DNA of 64,000 nt. Source: AG25 sp035517615. Its GTDB lineage: Bacteria; Gemmatimonadota; Gemmatimonadetes; Gemmatimonadales; GWC2-71-9. Positions 35,847 through 44,451 of the stretch are shown here, one piece after another (position 1 is the first letter of the stretch; each line of letters starts with the position of its first letter). Below the pieces are notes generated by a model that saw only the letters and a program-made list of their open reading frames with translations, was not told the origin of the DNA and ran no database searches. Both the position numbers and the translations under genes were made by a program. The stretch lies in contig DATIYM010000002.1 of assembly GCA_035517615.1 (NCBI GenBank), positions 44,644-108,643 on the forward strand, read 5' to 3'.

Positions 35847-36242
35847 TTACGCCGCTCCCGTGTTACGCCCGAGATACCGCTCCTCCCAGCCCACGGCAAA
35901 CGTCAACCCGCATCCGGGGCACTGCAGTACGACCGGAGCCCCGAACAGCGGCGCCCGATACGCGCAGTGCGGGCATACGCCGTAGTGATCTCCCCAGCTT
36001 GCCGGGATCAGGGAGGAGGCGTTGCGAGGACGCGGCACGACGGCCCATTGAAATGGCAGCGAGTCCACGAGCTCGATCCCCACTCGAGGGACTTCGACCG
36101 CTCGGCCATGCACGTCGAGTACGACCGTCTCGGGCGTCATCGCGACCACGCGATACCACGCCCCGCGCCGCAGTCCGAAGTCGACGTCGACACTGATGCG
36201 AGCCCAATAGGACGCGGGGGTTGCCTTGGTGGGATCGTTCAT
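35847..36242 (-). CDS. orphan zinc-ribbon protein (family member 3)
   Basis: The 131-residue protein repeats the plan seen at 257-1057 and 31939-32313: YWARISVDVDFGLRRGAWYRV, a VEVPRVGIEL segment, QWAVVPRP, VCPHCAYRAPL and QCPGCGLTFAVGWEERYL. Four Cys in two CPxC pairs should bind zinc. ATG at 36242 is preferred because the other members begin close to the WARL motif; a longer frame starts at 36284. Function is unknown. Confidence 0.8.
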   Translation of the reverse strand: MNDPTKATPASYWARISVDVDFGLRRGAWYRVVAMTPETVVLDVHGRAVEVPRVGIELVDSLPFQWAVVPRPRNASSLIPASWGDHYGVCPHCAYRAPLFGAPVVLQCPGCGLTFAVGWEERYLGRNTGAA

Positions 36243-36284
36243 GCACACACCAAGATGGGAATGAACGAACCCCTGTAAAGCCAC

Positions 36285-36402
36285 TCACTCGGGTAGTGTG
36301 CCGCTCGCGTACGCGCCGATCGTGCCGCTGAAATCGTCGGTCACGTAGGGCAGGCCCGGCACCGATCGCGGGGCTGCCGGCCTGGAGATGAAAATGGATC
36401 AT
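36285..36402 (-). pseudogene. frameshifted end of a parallel beta-helix / choice-of-anchor protein
   Basis: Leftward from 36402 one frame reads IHFHLQAGSPAIGAG, the typical last-rung ending of right-handed parallel beta-helix surface proteins. The continuation LPYVTDDFSGTIGAYASG to TGA at 36285-36287 is in a different frame. Together they recreate the known family ending, so a small insertion or deletion has broken the gene, and the upstream part is lost at the DUF6498 gene end. Confidence 0.55.
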
Positions 36403-36439
36403 GGCGAAGGCTTCGATGCGATGCGGCACGCTCACCCGC

Positions 36440-37087
36440 CTACGCCGCAGCAACTCGCGCCACTCCGTCGGCCAGCAACTGTGGCTCCGCCGCGAAGCGG
36501 CGCCGCTCGGCCGTGTGCCCCCGCAAATCGACCGCCGTCTTCACGACCACGAGGACGACGAGCGCGCCGATGGGCGCGCCGAGTAGCATTACGATCCACC
36601 CACCGAACAGCACGGTGAGATGCAACACCACGATGCGACTGTACGGCTGCGCCATGAGCACGCCCAGGGCTGCGCGCTGGTATTCGCCGTTCTTCAGGTA
36701 ATTCGAATAGAAGGACAGCCCGTGACTCAAGACCATCGTCGCCACCGGCCACGCGAGATCATTCGCGCGGATGACACCGGGAACCATCGCCAGGAGATGG
36801 AATGGTTGTCCGGTCTTCGGCCCGAACAGGCCCATCACCAGCACGCCGTGAATGTAGGTGAACATGCCGAAATGAAAGACGAAGAACGGCACGAGAAACA
36901 GTTTCGCGACCCAGGACACGGAATCGCGCGGGTCCGCTGTGAGGAGCTTGGCCACCGTGAAGCCGCCGACCACGGCATTTTCGAGCCAGTAGAGGAACAC
37001 GAGGGGGAAGACCTTCCAGCCGAGCAGCAGCACGCCCGCGAGGGGGAACGCATTCGATACGAGCAGTGCGATGATCGAGGGCGTCAC
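36440..37087 (-). CDS. DUF6498-type membrane protein
   Basis: The 215-residue protein has five or six membrane helices (SIIALLVSNAFPLAGVLLLGW, VFLYWLENAVVGGF, LFLVPFFVFHFGMFTYIHGVLVMGLF, then RIVVLHLTVLFGGWIVMLLG). FLYWLENAVVG and the His-Phe-Gly pattern fit the DUF6498 group, whose function is unknown. A charged C-terminal tail follows. No partner genes are evident. Confidence 0.75.
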   Translation of the reverse strand: MTPSIIALLVSNAFPLAGVLLLGWKVFPLVFLYWLENAVVGGFTVAKLLTADPRDSVSWVAKLFLVPFFVFHFGMFTYIHGVLVMGLFGPKTGQPFHLLAMVPGVIRANDLAWPVATMVLSHGLSFYSNYLKNGEYQRAALGVLMAQPYSRIVVLHLTVLFGGWIVMLLGAPIGALVVLVVVKTAVDLRGHTAERRRFAAEPQLLADGVARVAAA

Positions 37088-37249
37088 GCCAGACTCCCGG
37101 TAAGAGCCGCGCGACTATAGGAAACTCGGTGCGCAGAGGCTGTGAGCTAGCGCATAGCCGATCGCTCGAGCGGCACGCTTGCCGTTGGTGCCGGGCCGGC
37201 ATCAGATGAAGGCGCTATCGGAAGAATCACCCACAGGAGGGGATCCGAT

Positions 37250-37681
37250 TCACTGTGGCCGGTCGAGCTGCACTGGTTCCCACTGCTCCTCGCCATGGAC
37301 GGCCGAGCCGATCCCCGCTCCTACGGCCGCACCGACAGCGGCGCCCAGCAGGCCGCCTAAGATGAAGGCGTCCGCGCAGGAGGAGCACGTCTCACCGTCT
37401 AGTCCTCCTTGTGCCGTTGCGCCCATGGCCGCCGCGCCGAGCACGAGCCCGGTGAGCGCTCCCGCCGCGGCTCCGACCCGCGGGATGATCACCAAGGAAT
37501 CCCGCTCCGTCCTCAACTGCAGCGAATCATTCCACTGCGTCTTCAGGTTGCCAACGAAGATCATGTCCTGGGTGCTGATCCTGATGCGATCGCCTGGGTG
37601 GATTCGGGAGCTGACCTGCGCTGAGAGCGCGAACAGCGGCGCGAGTGCCAGCGACGAAATGATGCTGATGAGGTGGCGCAT
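37250..37681 (-). CDS. exported glycine-zipper protein
   Basis: The 143-residue protein has a signal peptide (LISIISSLALAPLFALSAQ), a short beta-like domain (RIHPGDRIRISTQD, VGNLKTQWNDSLQL), and two Gly/Ala-rich hydrophobic segments (AAAGALTGLVLGAAAMG and GGLLGAAVGAAVGAGIGSAV), a glycine-zipper pattern. A CSSCAD pair lies between them. Family function is unknown; membrane insertion is likely. It lies just downstream of the BTAD gene on the same strand, with a gap of 59 bases. Confidence 0.7.
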   Translation of the reverse strand: MRHLISIISSLALAPLFALSAQVSSRIHPGDRIRISTQDMIFVGNLKTQWNDSLQLRTERDSLVIIPRVGAAAGALTGLVLGAAAMGATAQGGLDGETCSSCADAFILGGLLGAAVGAAVGAGIGSAVHGEEQWEPVQLDRPQ

Positions 37682-37740
37682 GTTGACCTCTCCATGAGGT
37701 TGACGTGGCAGCAACCTCGGCGTGAAGAGTCAAGCGGAAT

Positions 37741-39651
37741 TCAAGAACCCGGTGCCCTCGACAGCTCCTGAATCCTGAGACGCTGTGTGTCGCTTACCAT
37801 ATCGCGATTCACCACGTCCGCGAAAATTCGCGCGACGAATGCGTAGCCGAGCACATCCGCCGTGATCCACTGTTTCCATTCAAGATCGTCGAGCGCGGCG
37901 AGGACTCTCTCGCGGGCGAGCTCGGCGGCACGCTCGAGGACGGAGCGGGGAACGCGTCTTCCTGTCACGGCCAGCACGGTGAGCACCTTCTGCGCGTCCG
38001 GGTTGGCACGTCCGAACATGACGCGAATCGCGCCCACGACGTTGTCAGGAAGGTCGCCGGGGAAAGTCTCATCGAGCGTTTGCCCCGGGCGGGGCCAGCC
38101 GTCCCGGACGCCTTCCAGCTCGAGGCCCGAAGCGATGGCATCGAGCAAGGCGACGGCGAGCAGCGGAATTCCCGCCGAATCCGCCGCCACCCGGCGCGCA
38201 ATCCGATCGCGCCGCTCGGCATCACGGGCGGTCTCGCTCAATGACAGAGTCCATTGCGTCATACGGCGGATCGCATCCAGCGAGAGCGGGCCCAGGCGCA
38301 CGGTGGCGCCTGCCACCTCGCGGCCGAGGCGCGCTCGCAACTCCTCGAGCTCTGGTCGCGGCGGTGGCTGCCGTGTCGTCGTGACGACGAGCGCGATCCG
38401 TGCCGGCCAGGGATTGCGTAATGTCGCGACGATGGCGAGCAACGATTCCCGATCGAGCCACTGCGCGTCGTCGAGCACCATCATCAGCGGTTGCTCCTCG
38501 GCGATTGCCTGTACGATCTCGTCGAGCGCGGGGGAGAGCCGGTCAGGACGCGCGGCCGCGTCACGCAACACGGCGAGCGCCGCGGGCGCGGCGCCGGCGA
38601 CACCGGGCGCCGTGAGGAGGCCATCGCGACACAGTCCGAGCAGCCCGGTGAATGGACTGCCGAGGTCAGCCTCGACGGCTCGAATTTGGACCACCACCGC
38701 GCCATCGACCCGTGCCCGAGCGGCCAACTCGGCGACAAGGCGAGTCTTTCCCATCCCGGGGTCGCCTTCGACGATCAAGATGCTGCGGCGTGAGTGCCTC
38801 ACGCAGGCCCGCCATACGCCGACGAGCCGCTCCAGTGCCTCCACGCGATCCTCGAGCGGCGCCCGGCGCGCGGGCTCGGTTCCCGCTCGCGCGGCCGTCG
38901 GTGATTCCCTTTCCCTGCTTCCCCACCCCCGCTTGATTCGGTTCGCCAGGGCGACTGTTTCGGCACTGGGTGCCGCTCCGAGCTGGTCCGCGAGCTTTGC
39001 CTCGAATTGCTCGTAGACGTGGAGCGCTCGGGTGCGGTGATCGCACATTGCGTACACGCTCATAGCGGTGCGGACCGCCGGCTCGTACAGCGCATCGACC
39101 TGTAACGACTGATCGCTGACCGGCTCGGCTTCATGCGACCGGCCCAGGTCGAACAGCTCGCTCGCCCGCCGCGTGAGGACGTCCACGACGCGACGCGCGA
39201 CTGCGGCACGTTCCGCGGCGAGCCAGTCTTCGAATTCTGGCGCGTCCTTGAGATACAGCCCGGCAAGGAATACACATTCGCCCTGTTGTGCGATCAGTTC
39301 GGTTGCTTGCTTCCAATCCCCGATGCGCGCCAGATACTCGAGCCGCTCGATGTCGAGCTCGATAGCTCCCGAAGCGAGCACCAGGCGCTCCCCATCAGTG
39401 GTGAGACCCTTCTCGTCCAGTGGCAGCTTTCGGCGCAGCGTCTTGAGCGCCTCGTTCAGCGAGCCTTTCGCCTTGTGCTCGGGCTTGTCGGCCCAGAGCA
39501 TGCCGATGATGTGATCGCGCGTCCGCGTGCGTCTTGGCGAGCGCGCCAGGTAGACGAGCAACGCGAAATTTTTTTTCCATGTGAGCTCGGTATCAGGGTC
39601 CCTGCCGTCGATCCTGAGCCCCCACGTGCCGATGGTGCGACAGTCGATCAT
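37741..39651 (-). CDS. BTAD-domain/AAA ATPase transcriptional regulator
   Basis: The protein opens with a winged-helix-like N-terminus (RTIGTWGLRIDG, KKNFALLVYLARSP), followed by a BTAD helical domain (about residues 100-245, ALYEPAVRTAMSVYAMC, ALHVYEQFEAKLADQLG) and an AAA/NACHT-like ATPase: Walker A EGDPGMGKTRLV, Walker B LMMVLDDAQWLDRES. This SARP-like plan is common in actinobacteria and gemmatimonads. ATG at 39651 is chosen because this type usually starts at the strand before LRIDG. It lies 70 bases downstream of the kinase gene on the same strand, and they probably work together. Confidence 0.88.
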   Translation of the reverse strand: MIDCRTIGTWGLRIDGRDPDTELTWKKNFALLVYLARSPRRTRTRDHIIGMLWADKPEHKAKGSLNEALKTLRRKLPLDEKGLTTDGERLVLASGAIELDIERLEYLARIGDWKQATELIAQQGECVFLAGLYLKDAPEFEDWLAAERAAVARRVVDVLTRRASELFDLGRSHEAEPVSDQSLQVDALYEPAVRTAMSVYAMCDHRTRALHVYEQFEAKLADQLGAAPSAETVALANRIKRGWGSRERESPTAARAGTEPARRAPLEDRVEALERLVGVWRACVRHSRRSILIVEGDPGMGKTRLVAELAARARVDGAVVVQIRAVEADLGSPFTGLLGLCRDGLLTAPGVAGAAPAALAVLRDAAARPDRLSPALDEIVQAIAEEQPLMMVLDDAQWLDRESLLAIVATLRNPWPARIALVVTTTRQPPPRPELEELRARLGREVAGATVRLGPLSLDAIRRMTQWTLSLSETARDAERRDRIARRVAADSAGIPLLAVALLDAIASGLELEGVRDGWPRPGQTLDETFPGDLPDNVVGAIRVMFGRANPDAQKVLTVLAVTGRRVPRSVLERAAELARERVLAALDDLEWKQWITADVLGYAFVARIFADVVNRDMVSDTQRLRIQELSRAPGS

Positions 39652-39721
39652 GCGGCGAGCCGCCTCATGGAATTCCCGAGGCGGCCTATGATGCAGGCGG
39701 GTGAACATCGCGAAGCGGTGA

Positions 39722-42538
39722 TCAGCCTTCGCGATCCGCACAATGCAGGGCGCCGAGTCGCTCGCGCGCCAGGCCTACACGCTCGCGATAGGGACTCGGT
39801 GCCGCCGCCCAGTTGCGGATCACGGCCTCGTACGCGCGGCACTGCTCCCCGGGTTCCGATCGCGCAGAGCCCAAACCAGCCAGCTGCCAGCGAGCTAACG
39901 TCCCGAACGCCCAATCGACCTCCGCGGCTTGCGGCAAACCGGCAGGAACGCCAACGAGATCAGCGTGCTGATACCAGCGGAGCTCCCTGCGCGCTCCGAT
40001 GGTATCCCCCAGCGCGATGCGCCAGCGTGCCCGCCGCAGCCGCACCACGGCGCGAAAGAACGGATCCATTCCACTGCGGGCGACCGAATCCACCAGAATC
40101 CCGTCGGTGAGCGCCAGCGCCTCCAGACTGCGACCCTGCCCCGCCAGCGAATCGGCTTGAACGACGAGCACGAGCGCGAGCGGGGGAGACGCGAGGCCGT
40201 GCCAATCCGAACGCTCGCCCGACGAGGACAGCATGTGCCCCAACATGGCACGCATCCACATGGCGCGCTGCCGAAGCTGCTCGGGTGCGGCATCGCGCAT
40301 CGTATACGGACGCAGTTGCCGGGCTGCAGCGGCCGGCGAGATCGCGCCCGAATCCAGCAACGCGAGCGCGCCATCGAGTTCGATGACGAACAGCGCGATC
40401 CCGGGTTCGGGGGACGCTTCCACCAGACGGGCTGCGGTCTCGCGCGCCCCCTCCACTTCTCCCGTCGCGACGAGGCCCAGCACTTCCGCGATCAGCCCCG
40501 AACGGTTGAGGTCACCCGAAGAGTCTGCGGCCATCGCCCGGCCCAACGCGATAGCGCCGCGCGGGGCATCGAAGCTGAGAAGGAGGCGCGGACCAGCGCC
40601 GAAATCGCGGTAATCGCGAACCGTAGGGTCCGCAAACAACCGAGCATTGCGTCGCGCGCCCTCCTCGGGCGAGAGAAATCGCCACGCGAACCCCAGATCG
40701 AGGAGCGTTCGCAACACGTGTGTGAATGGATCGGCTCCGCTCCCCGGTCCGCCGAGCGCCGCCAGCGCTCGCGCGGCACCGAGCGAATCGCCTTCGGCCG
40801 TCAGCGCCCACGCCAGATGCTCCCAGGCCGGTCCGAAGTTCTTGCGCAACCGCACCGCCTCTTCGAGCGGGGCAATGGCCTCGGCGCGCTCATGGCCCAA
40901 CAGCGGCCCGCGATGGAACAGCTCATCGCCGTACTGAAACCAGCCGAGCAGGAACTGCGGGGATCGATCCGTGAGGGCCCGCAGCGTGTCGAGTCGCGCG
41001 GCCAGCGGCAGGACGGTTGCGCGGATCAGACTCTGATACCATGGCGGGAACGAGTCGACATGCGCGAGGACACGCCGGATGCGGGCGGGATCGTGCGGCT
41101 GGCTCAGCCAGCGCTCGACATCGTTGACGCGCCAGGAGCACAGCCAGCAGGTCGAGTCGAATTCCTCGGCGAGCGTATAGGCGCGATACGCCTCGCCCCA
41201 TTTGGCCGCGGCGACAAGCTGCTCGGCCTCGAGGAACTGCCCGATCCCCGATGCGGTGCGCGGCAGCGCCCGCAGCGGCAACGACGCGGCCAGTGGGCTC
41301 TGGGCATCCCAGACCGCGAGAAGAATGCGGTACGCGAGCGAGTCGGAGAGCAGGGTCCACGATGCAAGCGGGACGCTGACCTCCGCGGCCGGCGGTATTT
41401 CCGCGGGGTTCTGTGCCAACGGATTACTGATGCGTGCGTGAACGAGGCCGTCACGCACCTCGATCACGGCATCGAGCGCCAGGCTGGGTTCAGGGCGAGC
41501 GAAGAATGGGCGACGCCCAACCAGTCGAAAGTCAGCGTGATTCGCCAAATCGTTTCGGACGCGTCGCGACAGGGAGTCCCCGAGCCACCGCCATTCGGCC
41601 GGAGCGACGACGTCGAAGGCGGGCAACGTGACCGGCACGGCGCCGGCGGTGGACGCCACTGGAGGCGCCGGCCACAGCCCCTGAACTGTGCGCTGCACCA
41701 GGATGCCGACCGCGAGACCGGCGAGGGTCAAGGCGAGGGTGCGCCGCACGTAGCGTCGGGTTCGAGTGCGCCACAGCGCGCGCCGGAACGAACGCGCGTC
41801 GGGCCAGCGCTTTGCCGGGTCCTGCTCGACCGCGCGACTCAGCACTCGGGCGACGGGCCGTGGTACGCCACTCCAATCCGGGTCGTTTCCCAGCCTCCTT
41901 CTTCTCCCCGTATACGCCTCGTACAGCACCAGTCCAACCGCGAACAGATCGGTCCGGGGAGTCACCGGACCGCGGACCATCGGTTGCTGCTCGGGCGCCA
42001 TGTAGGCCGGCGTTCCCTCGCCACTCGATGCTTCCGTCGGCGCGCGTGCCAGGCCGAAATCTCCCAGCACGGTTCGCCCATTCGACAGGAAAATGTTGGC
42101 CGGCTTGATGTCGCGGTGCACGAAGCCTGCGTGGTGTGCGGCTTCGAGCCCGTCCAGGAGATCGCGGCCGAGCTCGAGCGCCTCCGGCGCAGGCAGGGGT
42201 CCGGACTCGAGACGGTCCGCCAGCGTTCCGCCCGTGATGAACTCCATGATATAGAGCGCCAGACCGTCTCCTTCTTCAGGAGGGATCGCGCGATACACGG
42301 TGATGATGTTCGGGTGACGCAGACGCGCGAGCACGCGCGCTTCGCGCAGGAAGGATTCTTCGCCCTCCGCCCATTTCTGGAGCTCCGGTCTCAGCACCTT
42401 CACGGCGACGGGGCAATCGAGCGTGAGGTCGTGGGCAATGAACACGACTCCCGTTCCCCCGCTCGCCAGTTCCCGCTCGAGGCGGTAGTGCGGCGAGAGC
42501 GCTCGCTGTACGCGCTCGAATAGCGGAGAAAAGGTCAC
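39722..42538 (-). CDS. membrane Ser/Thr protein kinase with TPR-like extracellular half
   Basis: The 938-residue protein has a full kinase domain (about residues 17-270): ASGGTGVVFIAHD, VAVKVL with the ATP-binding Lys, HRDIKPANIF, DFGLARAP and GTPAYMAPEQ. One transmembrane helix follows near 270-290 (LALTLAGLAVGILV). The remaining 640 residues are Ala/Leu-rich helical repeats, TPR-like, outside the membrane. The kinase could signal to the BTAD regulator encoded next. Confidence 0.92.
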   Translation of the reverse strand: MTFSPLFERVQRALSPHYRLERELASGGTGVVFIAHDLTLDCPVAVKVLRPELQKWAEGEESFLREARVLARLRHPNIITVYRAIPPEEGDGLALYIMEFITGGTLADRLESGPLPAPEALELGRDLLDGLEAAHHAGFVHRDIKPANIFLSNGRTVLGDFGLARAPTEASSGEGTPAYMAPEQQPMVRGPVTPRTDLFAVGLVLYEAYTGRRRRLGNDPDWSGVPRPVARVLSRAVEQDPAKRWPDARSFRRALWRTRTRRYVRRTLALTLAGLAVGILVQRTVQGLWPAPPVASTAGAVPVTLPAFDVVAPAEWRWLGDSLSRRVRNDLANHADFRLVGRRPFFARPEPSLALDAVIEVRDGLVHARISNPLAQNPAEIPPAAEVSVPLASWTLLSDSLAYRILLAVWDAQSPLAASLPLRALPRTASGIGQFLEAEQLVAAAKWGEAYRAYTLAEEFDSTCWLCSWRVNDVERWLSQPHDPARIRRVLAHVDSFPPWYQSLIRATVLPLAARLDTLRALTDRSPQFLLGWFQYGDELFHRGPLLGHERAEAIAPLEEAVRLRKNFGPAWEHLAWALTAEGDSLGAARALAALGGPGSGADPFTHVLRTLLDLGFAWRFLSPEEGARRNARLFADPTVRDYRDFGAGPRLLLSFDAPRGAIALGRAMAADSSGDLNRSGLIAEVLGLVATGEVEGARETAARLVEASPEPGIALFVIELDGALALLDSGAISPAAAARQLRPYTMRDAAPEQLRQRAMWMRAMLGHMLSSSGERSDWHGLASPPLALVLVVQADSLAGQGRSLEALALTDGILVDSVARSGMDPFFRAVVRLRRARWRIALGDTIGARRELRWYQHADLVGVPAGLPQAAEVDWAFGTLARWQLAGLGSARSEPGEQCRAYEAVIRNWAAAPSPYRERVGLARERLGALHCADREG

Positions 42539-42691
42539 GGAGCTCCCGCTCGACCGGCCAACGCAAACGTGCAGGCGCGATCACGGGTCGGCAAGGCCAA
42601 GACAGCCGTCCACTTTACGATCGCTTGAGTCACGGCATTCAGCTTGGCGGCACGGAATTCCTCCGCATCCGCTAATAGCGAGGAGGTCATC

Positions 42692-44350
42692 ATGCGTGTC
42701 GCTGCAACCGCGGTTCTGCTCGGGCTCGCCTCGTTCGCCTGTACGCCGGACGAGCGTCCGTCCACTCCGACCGCTCCCCGTTTCGACCTGAGTGTGGCGG
42801 GGTCCGTTTCGGGCAACCTGCTCGGCCCGGACGGTACAAGTATTTGTCATTTCATTCCCGACGGGTCCGAGCTTGTCGTTCGGGTTCTCTATGCACCGCC
42901 CGCTGACCCGGATTTTGCGGGAAGTCAGCTCGTCGATTGTCCGGACTCGAGCTTCGCGATCGCCCTCGAGCCGGGCAGTTACTTCCTGCGTATCACTTTG
43001 CCGGGCGATCCGGCGATCGGGCTCTTGCCGGTGCGGTATCTCGTGGCGAACCCGGTTTCCGTATCGTCCGCTGAGGTACATGAGGATGTGAGAATCCTTC
43101 CGGGTTCGGCGCTTCAGGGCCGCGCCACCCTCAACGGCGCGCCCTTCGCGGGCGCGGACATTACGGTCGCATACGATCAGCCACCGGGATACAACGCGGC
43201 GTTTGGAAGTAGCGGCGACGATGGTGGTTGGGTCGATGAGGCTGGCCGCGACCCCATGGTGCTGCAAGACAGCCTGCGCTACGTCGTGGCGACGCCCTGT
43301 GAGGCGCTCGGGACGACCGTGCTGCAAGGCCCGCCTGCGGGCGCGTTTCTCTTTCCACAGCAGAACACCGTGAATTGCACTTTTGGCACGGCCCCCAGCG
43401 TTCGATTCTCCCACACTCGAACCCGGCTCGCGATCACCCCGATGCCAGGCGATATCGGCGGTCTGAGCGACGAGCTGCTCGACCAGTATGGCATGGGATG
43501 GGGCGTGCAGTTTCCCGCCCCGCCAATACCGGCGGCGCGCTCGCTTTCGCAATTGTACGAGGGGGGACTCATCGTGGGGATTCGGCCTGACCGGATTCTC
43601 ACCGGATTCGACATGTCCGGGTACGCCGACTGCGGTGCCACGTGCCGGGACTTTGGCCTTGACGGCAAGCTCAACTACAACACGTCGCGGCGGTTCGGGA
43701 CAAAAGCCATCTGGCATTACTCCGACGCAACCTCGGCCGAACGGGTTGGGCTCAAGGTCCTCCAGAAGTCGTACGACGGTACACCCCCGCATGACTACGT
43801 GCTGTTCCACTTCATCTTTACGAACTCGAGTGGGTCGCCGATCACGTTTTATGCCGGAACCTTCACCGACTGGGACATCGGGGACGATCCGACCGATGAC
43901 ATCGGTGGAACCGACTTGAATGGACGGCTCATGTATATGACCGATCAAGCGGGGGGCGTCTACGCGGGGACGCTCATTCTCGGTGCGCCAGTTTCAGGAA
44001 ATGCGTTTTTCACCGATTTCGGTCAGTCGACGGCGACGCAGCTCGCCGCGTTGGATGGGGACCTGCTCGTCCCGACAGCCACGGATCCGGGTGACCACCG
44101 TTATATCCACGCCGCGGGTCCCATCACGTTGAGAGCCGGAAAGAGCGGGGATATCTGGGTGGCGATCGTGGCTGGAGAAACACACGAGCAGCTGCTCGCC
44201 AATACAGCGGCCGCCGCGGCAGACGTGATCCGTCGAGGCGACGATCTCAGCGACGACAATGATGCGCTGGGAGGATCGGCAACGGCGGTCCAGACCGGGC
44301 GTCCGATTTTGTATCGCAACCTGCGCTGTAAGAAGCGCTGCGTTCGGTGA
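42692..44350 (+). CDS. secreted lipoprotein, calcium-type DXD repeats, unknown function
   Basis: The 552-residue protein has a lipobox (GLASFAC, Cys about residue 17) and long beta-rich regions. The middle has an FTDWDIGDDPTDDIGGTDLNG loop (given in part: DWDIGDDPTDDI), an acidic arrangement that may bind calcium, and a C-terminal Ala-rich segment. No family is recognised. The ATG is supported by GAGGAGG about eight bases upstream. It is divergent from the kinase gene, and a strong hairpin follows its stop. Confidence 0.75.
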   Translation: MRVAATAVLLGLASFACTPDERPSTPTAPRFDLSVAGSVSGNLLGPDGTSICHFIPDGSELVVRVLYAPPADPDFAGSQLVDCPDSSFAIALEPGSYFLRITLPGDPAIGLLPVRYLVANPVSVSSAEVHEDVRILPGSALQGRATLNGAPFAGADITVAYDQPPGYNAAFGSSGDDGGWVDEAGRDPMVLQDSLRYVVATPCEALGTTVLQGPPAGAFLFPQQNTVNCTFGTAPSVRFSHTRTRLAITPMPGDIGGLSDELLDQYGMGWGVQFPAPPIPAARSLSQLYEGGLIVGIRPDRILTGFDMSGYADCGATCRDFGLDGKLNYNTSRRFGTKAIWHYSDATSAERVGLKVLQKSYDGTPPHDYVLFHFIFTNSSGSPITFYAGTFTDWDIGDDPTDDIGGTDLNGRLMYMTDQAGGVYAGTLILGAPVSGNAFFTDFGQSTATQLAALDGDLLVPTATDPGDHRYIHAAGPITLRAGKSGDIWVAIVAGETHEQLLANTAAAAADVIRRGDDLSDDNDALGGSATAVQTGRPILYRNLRCKKRCVR

Positions 44351-44359
44351 ACTGCAGGC

Positions 44360-44396
44360 AGAACCCCGCTGTAGCGCGCAGCTACTGCGGGGTTCT
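44360..44396 (+). terminator. hairpin after the lipoprotein gene
   Basis: AGAACCCCGC-TGTAGC pairs with GCTAC-TGCGGGGTTCT, about 16 pairs with one mismatch and a small loop, nine bases after the stop. Only a short T stretch (CTTTA) follows, so it may end transcription or protect the transcript. Confidence 0.65.
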
Positions 44397-44451
44397 GACG
44401 CTTTAGTGCGGCTTGAGGGCTCGGTGGCAGGTTGGCCTCAAAGGAGGCCAC

